Below are positions 1 through 5,255 of a stretch of DNA of 5,255 nt, in pieces. Location: contig JABEVL010000216.1 of NCBI GenBank assembly GCA_013043995.1, forward strand, positions 1 through 5,255, read 5' to 3'. Position 1 is the first letter of the stretch; the number at the start of each line of letters is the position of its first letter. This stretch comes from Spirochaetales bacterium. Its GTDB lineage: Bacteria; Spirochaetota; Spirochaetia; JABEVK01. The notes under the pieces were generated by a model. It saw only the letters and a program-made list of their open reading frames with translations. It had not been told where the DNA came from and did no database searches. The translations under genes and the position numbers were made by a program.

Positions 1-185
1 GGCATATTCGCTGCTTTGGCTTTCAAAATGACCATTTTTAAACGGGCGTTACGCTCAGGATTTGAGCCACCCATCCGTGCGGCAACCATAATTTCTTTGA
101 TAATTTTAGTGAACATCTGCCCTCGTTTGGAATCGAGTGCTTCTTTTTTTCTTTTAATCGTGGCCCATTTGCTGTGACCTGACAT
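1..185 (-). CDS. yebC: YebC/PmpR/TACO1 family protein, N-terminal part (runs off window)
   Basis: The first 61 codons are present and the gene continues past the left edge. The protein opens with MSGHSKWATIKRKKEALDSK, then has a GQMFTKIIKEI stretch (about residues 22-32), AARMGG, and NPERNARLKM. This is the highly conserved N-terminal domain of the YebC family, whose members are usually about 240-250 residues. Family members have been described both as DNA-binding transcriptional regulators (PmpR) and as translation factors that relieve ribosome stalling (TACO1/YebC). The sequence here cannot decide between these. The ATG at 185 is supported by family N-terminal conservation and by an AAGGA ribosome-binding site (199-195) nine bases upstream. 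The gene follows hemW by 39 bp on the same strand and is probably co-transcribed, possibly with extra expression from a weak promoter inside the 3' end of hemW. Confidence 0.95.
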   Translation of the reverse strand, partial: MSGHSKWATIKRKKEALDSKRGQMFTKIIKEIMVAARMGGSNPERNARLKMVILKAKAANM

Positions 186-218
186 GTATTGGCATCCTTT
201 TTGGAAGGGTTTCCGAAA

Positions 219-253
219 GTATTATCAAACTTCAGCCCGCGCGTCAACGTCAA
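219..253 (-). promoter_or_regulatory. possible internal promoter for yebC
   Basis: On the minus strand the 3' end of hemW contains two adjacent TTGACG boxes (253-248 and 247-242), followed by a GATAAT box (226-221) that overlaps TAATAC (224-219). The second TTGACG is 15 bp from GATAAT or 17 bp from TAATAC, so either the spacing or the -10 match is imperfect. Initiation would fall near 214-211 and give a leader of about 28 bases carrying the yebC ribosome-binding site. The evidence is motif resemblance only. Confidence 0.25.
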
Positions 254-1382
254 GATCCAAAAACGCTTCACGCAGAAAGCTATCCTGATAGAGTCGAAAG
301 TCAGGTTGGAGAATAAGTTGATCCCCTTCGCAGCTTCCAACGAACCATGAAGCGAACCTTTCAAGCGAACGCGAAAGAACCGTCTCCCAATTTCTTGCCG
401 AAACGGCTTTCCAGTCTTGACGGCTTATCCCTTCAGAAGTTCTAAGTCCTAACATTAAGGTCTCTTTTCTCCATTCCAAAGGAGTTAAATACTCTTCGTC
501 AAAATTCAAAGAAAATCCTAGGGCCTGTTGACCCCAGACCCGTCTTTTATGCCCTTTTTCCTGACGAGGAAAGGTTGTGGTTGCGCCGGGACCAATGCCC
601 AAATAAGGTTTTTGTTTCCAATATGCGAGATTGTGCTGACAAAAGGCCTTGTTTCTGGCGAAATTGGCAATTTCATACCAATCCCAATCGTTATGTCGAA
701 GAATTTCAATTCCTTTTTCCCACGCATCATTTTCTTGAGGCAGTTTAAGGTTGCCTCGATGAAGTTGCGAATAAAGCACTGTACCTTTTTCAACGCTCAA
801 AGGATACAAAGACAGGTGTTCAACGTTCCACGACATCGCAGTGGACAAATCCGAGAGACAGTCTTCCAAGGATTGATCAGGAAGTCCTTGAATGAGATCG
901 AGGCTGAGGTCTCCCGGCCATGTGCTCAGAAGTTCCCGTGCGGTCTGGATTTGAGAATCTGTTACAGCCCGGCCCACCTTCTGACGCACATGAGCCGCGA
1001 AGCTTTGAATTCCTAGCGAAATCCGCGTAACACGAAATTGTTGTAAAATTTCAAGAGTAAGGGCCGTCAGGGAATCAGGGTTAGCCTCAAAGGTGATTTC
1101 AGCTTCAGCATCGAGATAATCTTGGACGTGCTGGAGCAAACTGGACAAGACTTCTGGTGGTATAAGAGAAGGGGTTCCTCCTCCTATGTAGAGGGTTGAA
1201 AACAATCCCCAGTCTAATTTCTGAGTTTCTTCGGCTAAGCAGGAAAGAATTTCCTTGAGCCACGCATCCCATACTGAAAGCGACGGCGATAATGCCTGGG
1301 CTTCAGAAAAAAAACCACAGTAATGGCACTTTGACCTGCAATAGGGAACGTGAAAGTAAAGTCCATTCGAAGCCGAGTACAT
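225..1382 (-). CDS. hemW: HemW, radical SAM heme chaperone (coproporphyrinogen III oxidase-like)
   Basis: The 385-residue protein has the length usual for HemW. The radical SAM iron-sulfur motif CxxxCxxC is at C15, C19 and C22. It is followed by Gly-Phe, so the fourth cysteine of true HemN (CxxxCxxCxC) is missing, and this points to HemW rather than oxygen-independent coproporphyrinogen oxidase. Other family blocks are GGGTPS (67-72), EANPDS (99-104), GIQSF (124-128), a DLIQGLP block, and the C-terminal HemW blocks YEIANFA, HNLAYW and YLGIGPGA. HemW proteins bind heme and are thought to deliver it to respiratory enzymes; many family members are misannotated as HemN. The ATG at 1382 lies 7 bp after the stop of the upstream signal peptidase gene and has no clear Shine-Dalgarno sequence, so translation is probably coupled. 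The gene ends in TGA followed at once by in-frame TAA. Confidence 0.93.
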   Translation of the reverse strand: MYSASNGLYFHVPYCRSKCHYCGFFSEAQALSPSLSVWDAWLKEILSCLAEETQKLDWGLFSTLYIGGGTPSLIPPEVLSSLLQHVQDYLDAEAEITFEANPDSLTALTLEILQQFRVTRISLGIQSFAAHVRQKVGRAVTDSQIQTARELLSTWPGDLSLDLIQGLPDQSLEDCLSDLSTAMSWNVEHLSLYPLSVEKGTVLYSQLHRGNLKLPQENDAWEKGIEILRHNDWDWYEIANFARNKAFCQHNLAYWKQKPYLGIGPGATTTFPRQEKGHKRRVWGQQALGFSLNFDEEYLTPLEWRKETLMLGLRTSEGISRQDWKAVSARNWETVLSRSLERFASWFVGSCEGDQLILQPDFRLYQDSFLREAFLDLDVDARAEV

Positions 1383-1389
1383 CCAGAAA

Positions 1390-2139
1390 TTACAGAGAAC
1401 CGAACTGACTCAACGGCCAGTACTTCAAGATCGCCAACCCCTTGATGTCCTCGCCTCGAACAACTCCCCAAGTGCGCGAATCAGAGGCTCGAGCGCGGTT
1501 GTCGGCCAGAACGAAATACTCATCTGGTCCCAGTGTAATTTCAGGGGCAGAACCCGACAACGGGTATGACGATTTCCACTCAGAAGGAAGGGGATTATCT
1601 TTTAAACTATAAATTTTCTTGGATAATTCATACTCGCTCAAAAAAAATTGTTTCCCCTTAGGTTTCACTGATGCCGTAAAATTATCTAGTTTAATAGTAT
1701 CGCCGGGCAAGCCGATGACTCTTCGCAACGTGTAGTCCTGGTCCCAGGATTTCCTGGCAACCAAGGACAACTTGTTCAACGTGAAAAACCGCACAGCCTC
1801 ATCAAGAACTGAAACCCAAGGACTTGTCGGTGTATGATAGGCAGGGACGAGTAAAACAAGTTCACCCCGTTCTGGCCCCCTCCAACCAGGTAGTCCAAAG
1901 GGAAGGAAAGGAATATGGGTGTGCCCGAAAGGAAGAGGAGTCACGAGAACTGACACATCCTTTTGAAGGCCCGGCTCCATGGATTCGGATTGCCAGTAGA
2001 CTGTTCTCAAGAGTGCAGCGTTCACAAACAAGTAACCGTAGTAAACAAGCAAGATTGTGATAAAAATCCTGAAGACTCTTTGTCTGTTGCGTTTTTGAGT
2101 TGTATATGACTGATAACGGCTAAACCTTGTTCGGGCCAT
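1390..2139 (-). CDS. lepB: signal peptidase I paralogue, short form, with Arg at the catalytic Lys position
   Basis: This 249-residue type I signal peptidase-like protein has a basic N terminus, one membrane segment (about 24-44), and the Ser-nucleophile box SESMEPGL with S53 followed by Met. The box that normally reads K-R-x-x-G-x-P-G-D is LRRVIGLPGD here, with R139 and R140. The catalytic Lys of the Ser-Lys dyad (K145 in E. coli LepB) is therefore Arg, encoded by CGA at 1725-1723. The C-terminal box ADNRARASDSR (212-222) keeps the conserved Ser and Asp. Family members remove signal peptides from exported proteins on the outer face of the cytoplasmic membrane. The protein may be inactive, may use another base, or may represent a lineage variant. 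The start is ATG, immediately after the TAA of the upstream signal peptidase gene with no bases between, and a G-rich stretch lies 11 bases upstream. The family call is firm; catalytic activity is uncertain. Confidence 0.9.
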   Translation of the reverse strand: MARTRFSRYQSYTTQKRNRQRVFRIFITILLVYYGYLFVNAALLRTVYWQSESMEPGLQKDVSVLVTPLPFGHTHIPFLPFGLPGWRGPERGELVLLVPAYHTPTSPWVSVLDEAVRFFTLNKLSLVARKSWDQDYTLRRVIGLPGDTIKLDNFTASVKPKGKQFFLSEYELSKKIYSLKDNPLPSEWKSSYPLSGSAPEITLGPDEYFVLADNRARASDSRTWGVVRGEDIKGLAILKYWPLSQFGSL

Positions 2140-3201
2140 TTACTTGATAACCCCCAACCTCGCGATAGGCCAATAACGGAAGGCTGCCTGTCCCAGGATC
2201 TTGGCTTCGGGCACGGGTCCAAAATACCTTCCATCTTTAGAATTATCCCGATTATCTCCCAAGGGGAGGATGTAGCCTAATGGTATGTAGGTCCCATTCT
2301 CTGATTTTTGCCAACTGGAGACAACTTCAGGAACGTCGGGATAAAATTCCATTTCAGTGCGGGCTTCAAGCCTATCAAGTTCAAAAGGATCGTAAATAAA
2401 ACTGGCTTTATTTTCCATCGCGTCACGCATGAAAGCGTTGTATTGATCCACGACGCCTTGGTCAGCTTTGTCGATGGGGAGCCCGATGCTTTGGTAAGCC
2501 ACAACCTTGGCATACCGGCGCAAAAGGGAATAATACCGATTTTGAATATCCTGAGAAACACGATGGTTTCCGTACTCTAAGCCGGTCCACTTTTTGAGTT
2601 CATTTTCAGAATACCACTTCTGCGTACCTGCAGGCTGAAACCAGGCATTGCCATCCCTAAACCTAACGATATCACCGCTATATCCAACCGCCCGCTTAAC
2701 GAGAAAGTGAGCTTTAGGCGTACCATCAGGATTTTTGTCAATATCGACAAGAGAAAGGGTCATCATGTAGAGCAAGCGCTGGGCGATATCATAAGCCGTG
2801 ACCCAAGCGGGTCCCCAAGAATAAACGGGTGAAATGTACGAAGGGTTCTCAAAAATGATGATATCCCCGCGTTTGGGGTTTGTCAGTCCCGGCAACTTAC
2901 CTAAACCCGGCAATAATTCAGGACCGTAAATGAACTTATTGACAAAAATTCGATCATGGACAAGCAGAGTTTTTTCCATCGAACCCGAGGGAATTTCGTA
3001 AGCCTGAAAAAAATACTGATTTATTAACAAAACAACACAGGCTGCCCACACAAACGCTTCAACCCAGTCAACAACCCAGTTCTTTTGTTTCTGTTTTTGA
3101 CGTCTTTTTAAACGGCGCTGACGCTTCCAAGTGAGAAAGGACTCTGTCACACTCACCAACGTGTCAAAAAAGTCTGTTCGAGAAGTAGATGGAGAACTCA
3201 T
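2140..3201 (-). CDS. lepB: signal peptidase I (LepB), long form
   Basis: Counted from the ATG at 3201, the protein has 353 residues. It has a very basic cytoplasmic stretch (about 26-40, rich in K, R and Q), a single membrane segment (about 43-65), the nucleophile box IPSGSMEKTL with S74, the Lys box VKRAVGYSGD with K169, and the C-terminal box GDNRDNSKDGR (315-325). Both residues of the Ser-Lys dyad are present, so an active leader peptidase is expected, cleaving signal peptides of secreted and outer-membrane proteins. Ser and Lys are 95 residues apart, against 55 in E. coli LepB, so there is a large insertion between these boxes. In the same frame the reading frame also extends to a TTG at 3243 (14 more residues), but that start would overlap the -35 box of the divergent promoter. 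The ATG at 3201 is preferred, although no strong Shine-Dalgarno sequence precedes either. This is the first gene of the minus-strand operon. Confidence 0.92.
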   Translation of the reverse strand: MSSPSTSRTDFFDTLVSVTESFLTWKRQRRLKRRQKQKQKNWVVDWVEAFVWAACVVLLINQYFFQAYEIPSGSMEKTLLVHDRIFVNKFIYGPELLPGLGKLPGLTNPKRGDIIIFENPSYISPVYSWGPAWVTAYDIAQRLLYMMTLSLVDIDKNPDGTPKAHFLVKRAVGYSGDIVRFRDGNAWFQPAGTQKWYSENELKKWTGLEYGNHRVSQDIQNRYYSLLRRYAKVVAYQSIGLPIDKADQGVVDQYNAFMRDAMENKASFIYDPFELDRLEARTEMEFYPDVPEVVSSWQKSENGTYIPLGYILPLGDNRDNSKDGRYFGPVPEAKILGQAAFRYWPIARLGVIK

Positions 3202-3231
3202 CTTAAGGAAACTAACACATTTCAGCTTTCG

Positions 3232-3260
3232 TTGACAAGACAAAATTCAGTTTCTATAAT
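3232..3260 (+). promoter_or_regulatory. consensus sigma-70 promoter, predicted to give a leaderless mRNA
   Basis: TTGACA (3232-3237) and TATAAT (3255-3260) are both perfect consensus hexamers and are separated by exactly 17 bp. Initiation is expected about seven bases after the -10 box, near 3267, while the ATG of the downstream gene is at 3269. The transcript would have a 5' leader of zero to two bases and no room for a Shine-Dalgarno sequence. The promoter sits in the divergent intergenic region and serves the PEGA/SUMF1-smpB unit. Confidence 0.8.
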
Positions 3261-3280
3261 GCACTTTCATGCAGTCCACG
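3253..3280 (-). promoter_or_regulatory. weak candidate promoter for the lepB-lepB-hemW operon
   Basis: On the minus strand a TATAGA box (3258-3253) would place initiation near 3246, about 45 bases before the ATG at 3201. The only upstream -35 resemblance is around GTGGAC (3279-3274), with a short 15-bp spacer. The site overlaps the -10 region of the strong plus-strand promoter, so the two directions would compete. This is motif resemblance only. Confidence 0.2.
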
Positions 3281-4822
3281 ACACCTGTTCCAGAGTCTCC
3301 CAAGGATGAAAAAGTTCAACTCAAGCCTTTTTTAGGTTTGCAACCTAGAGTTTGGCTCCCTCTTTTGTACCTCCTTTTCGTGCTTATAGCGATTTTTTTT
3401 CTTTTCTTTTGGCCAGGCATTTCTAACCCTGGCTCACGTGTCCTTATAGATTCCACCCCCAACGGGGCAGCGGTTGTCTGGAACGGCAAGTTGTATGGCC
3501 AGACTCCTCTTAAAGCCTTTTTTCCGCAGGGAAGTGGGGTCCTGGAAGTGGGCAAACCCGGCTTTGAAACTCAAACTCAAACTTTCACAAGCGGAAATTC
3601 CTTGTTTCTCAGTCTGTTTTTTCCTAAAACCGTTCATTTGCAAATGAACTTAAAAGTTACGAATGCTGAAACTCTCCTCAACCTGTTTCGTTCCAACCTT
3701 GCAAAATGGTCCGCAGCGGCACCATTCAGTGAAATCTATAGATTTCCTCCTCTCTTCACTGGTTTTGTTGGCGATGCCCATGCAGCAGGCTTTTCTGACC
3801 AGAAGATTCGATCAGAACTTCTAGCCGAACGCCGCTTTGTCGTGGACCCTCAAATGTATGACAATTATGGAATAGCTCTGGGACTGTGGAAAAATTTACC
3901 TCCGGAAAATTTAGAAACGCAATGCCAACTTTGGGAAAAAGCCTTAGCTAGCTCCCAAAACGGAAGGGTTGTATTTTGGGTTCTTGCCAATCAGGAAAAA
4001 TCAGTACGCGACAAAATCTCAGATAGTCCCACTGCCTATGTTGAGTCTAATCTTAACAAGCTCATGGCTTCCACCCTGCCCCATCCGTCCAGTACAGTGG
4101 CAACCGCTTCGAGGATCCGCTTCTCAGGTTTTCAATTCCAACCCATACCAGCCGGAAGCTTCGCCTGGGGTTACCAGGGTGCAAAACCAGATCTCCCGAC
4201 CAATCCTCCTTTTGAACTTCCCTGTTTGCGAAATGTTCAAGCCTTTTGGCTTGCCGCCCATGAAACAACACAGGAGCAATTTGCCCGGTTTATCCAAAGT
4301 CAACCTCAATGGGCTCCAGCAAACAAAGAAGAGCTTGAAAAGAAAGGATTGGTGAGCTCATCCTATTTAGCCAATTGGACAAATAACAAACCCTCTTCGC
4401 CCGATACTGCAGTTTCGGACGTTTCTTGGTATGCAGCTCAAGCGTACGTGAACTGGCTCAATACCTCTGCGCAGGTTCCCCAAGGTAAAACAGCCATCCT
4501 CCCCACTGAAGTCCAGTGGGAGTGGGCCGCTCGAGATGCTAAGGGGGATTATTCTCCGGACTACAAAAAAGGTCATGAGAACGCACTCGGGCTTTGGAAT
4601 ATGCAAGACGGTGTTTGGGAGTGGACTTCCTCTTCCTGGGCACCCGGTGATCAATTGGTCAACGCTGATCCTGTCATCGATAACATGAGCTGGTTCAGAA
4701 CTCTCAAAGGCGGTTGTGACGTCAATGCTGGACAAGTTAAAATTTGGGCACGAGGCGTTGGGGATCCTTCTTCTTGTAATGAGGTAACAGGATTCCGGGT
4801 GGCCTTGATTTCAAATCCATGA
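3269..4822 (+). CDS. membrane-anchored PEGA domain and formylglycine-enzyme-like (SUMF1 fold) protein
   Basis: The 517-residue protein has a short Pro- and Lys-containing cytoplasmic N terminus, one membrane segment (about 30-48) and then a PEGA-like domain (about 56-125, with STPNGAAVVWNGKLYGQTPL). A mainly helical linker of unknown function (about 130-284) follows. The C-terminal FGE-sulfatase/SUMF1-type domain (about 285-515) is marked by PIPAGSF, ETTQEQFARF, VSDVSWYAAQAYVNWLN, LPTEVQWEWAARD, GLWNMQDGVWEWT and GFRVAL. True formylglycine-generating enzymes have a closely spaced copper-binding Cys pair; here the corresponding region reads LKGGCDVNAG with C483 and only one further Cys at C503. 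Sulfatase-activating activity is therefore doubtful, and a binding or envelope role is more likely. The ATG start lies directly at the predicted transcription start. The TGA stop overlaps the smpB start by four bases, so the two are co-translated. Function is not known. Confidence 0.85.
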   Translation: MQSTTPVPESPKDEKVQLKPFLGLQPRVWLPLLYLLFVLIAIFFLFFWPGISNPGSRVLIDSTPNGAAVVWNGKLYGQTPLKAFFPQGSGVLEVGKPGFETQTQTFTSGNSLFLSLFFPKTVHLQMNLKVTNAETLLNLFRSNLAKWSAAAPFSEIYRFPPLFTGFVGDAHAAGFSDQKIRSELLAERRFVVDPQMYDNYGIALGLWKNLPPENLETQCQLWEKALASSQNGRVVFWVLANQEKSVRDKISDSPTAYVESNLNKLMASTLPHPSSTVATASRIRFSGFQFQPIPAGSFAWGYQGAKPDLPTNPPFELPCLRNVQAFWLAAHETTQEQFARFIQSQPQWAPANKEELEKKGLVSSSYLANWTNNKPSSPDTAVSDVSWYAAQAYVNWLNTSAQVPQGKTAILPTEVQWEWAARDAKGDYSPDYKKGHENALGLWNMQDGVWEWTSSSWAPGDQLVNADPVIDNMSWFRTLKGGCDVNAGQVKIWARGVGDPSSCNEVTGFRVALISNP

Positions 4823-5190
4823 CAGATGCCGTCAAGTCGCTTGCTGATAACCGACGAGCTCGACACGATTACTTTGTTGAAGACACCCTAGAATGCGGAG
4901 TCAGCCTCAAAGGGACTGAAGTTAAGTCCATGAAATCAGCCCACTTTAGTTTCAATGATGCCTGGGTTGAGTTAAACAACGGAGAATTATGGCTCAGGAA
5001 TGTGCACATTAATCCTTACGCCCAGGCAAGCCAAGGGATGGAGCATGACCCTGACAGAAAAAAAAGGTTGCTTGCCCATCGTGAAGAAATTCGAAAACTT
5101 CGCCGCAAGGTGGAAGAGAAAGGGTTCACTCTCATTCCGCTGAAATTTTACCTTAAAAGCGGGATTATTAAAGCTGAAATAGGTTTATGA
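4819..5190 (+). CDS. smpB: SmpB, tmRNA-binding protein, interrupted by in-frame TGA before its C-terminal tail
   Basis: SmpB binds tmRNA (SsrA) and carries it into stalled ribosomes for trans-translation. Conserved family blocks are clear: NRRARHDYFVEDTLECG (11-27), LKGTEVKSM (30-38), NGELWLRNVHINPY, HDPDRKKRLLAHREEI, and GFTLIPLKFYLKSG. The frame stops at TGA (5188-5190) after 123 residues, whereas SmpB proteins are normally about 145-160 residues. Directly past the TGA, in the same frame, the expected tail KGKKEYDKREKLKERDWKR continues to the window edge. The stop replaces the single residue (often Ala, Cys or Gly) between the last beta strand and the tail. A protein ending here would keep the tmRNA-binding barrel but lack the tail that enters the decoding and mRNA channel and is required for tagging. 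The start overlaps the preceding stop (ATGA), which suggests translational coupling. Whether the stop is mutation, sequence error or recoding is open. Confidence 0.9.
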   Translation: MTDAVKSLADNRRARHDYFVEDTLECGVSLKGTEVKSMKSAHFSFNDAWVELNNGELWLRNVHINPYAQASQGMEHDPDRKKRLLAHREEIRKLRRKVEEKGFTLIPLKFYLKSGIIKAEIGL

Positions 5191-5255
5191 AAAGGTAAAA
5201 AAGAATACGATAAGCGTGAGAAATTAAAAGAAAGGGACTGGAAACGCGGGAAGGA
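5191..5255 (+). other. smpB: in-frame continuation of smpB: conserved C-terminal tail after the TGA (runs off window)
   Basis: Reading on in the smpB frame after TGA 5188-5190 gives KGKKEYDKREKLKERDWKR and then G-K to the edge, with no further stop. This matches the GKK-x-x-DKR-x-x-x-K-x-R pattern of the SmpB tail, which folds as a helix in the empty mRNA channel of the stalled ribosome. No ribosome-binding site plus start codon is seen that would allow separate translation: the ATG at 5186 is out of frame and closes within four codons. The tail could be made only by reading through the TGA, or if the TGA is not real. Confidence 0.8.

Noticed and set aside
186..224. Rho-independent terminator between hemW and yebC
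   Set aside because: The 39-bp gap has no GC-rich hairpin followed by a T run.
38..364. Minus-strand open frame of 108 codons spanning the hemW-yebC junction
   Set aside because: It runs in another frame through the conserved ends of two well-supported genes, and its composition looks non-coding.
528..1016. Plus-strand open frame of 162 codons
   Set aside because: It lies wholly antisense to hemW, whose motifs are clear throughout. The translation resembles no family and there is no ribosome-binding site.
225..1382. Annotation as HemN (oxygen-independent coproporphyrinogen III oxidase)
   Set aside because: The fourth Cys of the HemN CxxxCxxCxC motif is Phe here, and the C-terminal blocks are those of HemW.
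3261..3274. Short TGCA-ended palindrome-like sequence (GCACTTTCATGC) as an operator at the start of the plus-strand gene
   Set aside because: The symmetry is only about four bases per arm around the start codon and is expected by chance.
4367..4735. Minus-strand open frame of 122 codons
   Set aside because: It is antisense to the conserved SUMF1 blocks of the plus-strand gene and has no recognisable domain.
4820..5190. A genetic code in which UGA is a sense codon
   Set aside because: Trp is encoded by TGG throughout, hemW and the PEGA/SUMF1 gene both end sensibly at TGA, and no other conserved region here has an internal TGA.

Overview
This 5.26 kb window is ordinary bacterial housekeeping DNA, packed with genes and arranged as two divergent transcription units that start from a 67-bp region (about 3202-3268). 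GC content looks intermediate. The combination of a PEGA plus formylglycine-enzyme-like membrane protein, smpB, and two tandem type I signal peptidases suggests a spirochaete (Treponema/Spirochaeta-like). That placement is inferred from gene content and recollection of neighbourhoods, not from a search.

Minus-strand unit, read right to left: lepB-like signal peptidase I (about 3201 down to 2140), a second shorter signal peptidase I (2139-1390, with no bases between the two genes), a HemW radical-SAM heme chaperone (1382-225, 7-bp gap), and the N-terminal third of a YebC/TACO1-family protein (185 down to the window edge). The tight spacing indicates one operon. A weak internal promoter may precede yebC.

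Plus-strand unit: a consensus sigma-70 promoter (TTGACA, 17 bp, TATAAT) lies so close to the ATG at 3269 that the transcript should be leaderless or nearly so. It drives a membrane-anchored PEGA/SUMF1-fold protein (3269-4822). The stop of that gene overlaps the start of smpB (ATGA, 4819), the protein partner of tmRNA in ribosome rescue.

Two points deserve attention. First, smpB is interrupted by an in-frame TGA at 5188-5190, exactly before its conserved C-terminal tail, and the tail remains intact in the same frame up to the window edge. This could be a nonsense mutation, a base-call error or recoding. Second, the shorter signal peptidase has Arg (CGA, 1725-1723) where the catalytic Lys of the Ser-Lys dyad should be, while its upstream neighbour keeps both residues. 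No RNA genes, mobile elements, CRISPR arrays or convincing terminators were seen.
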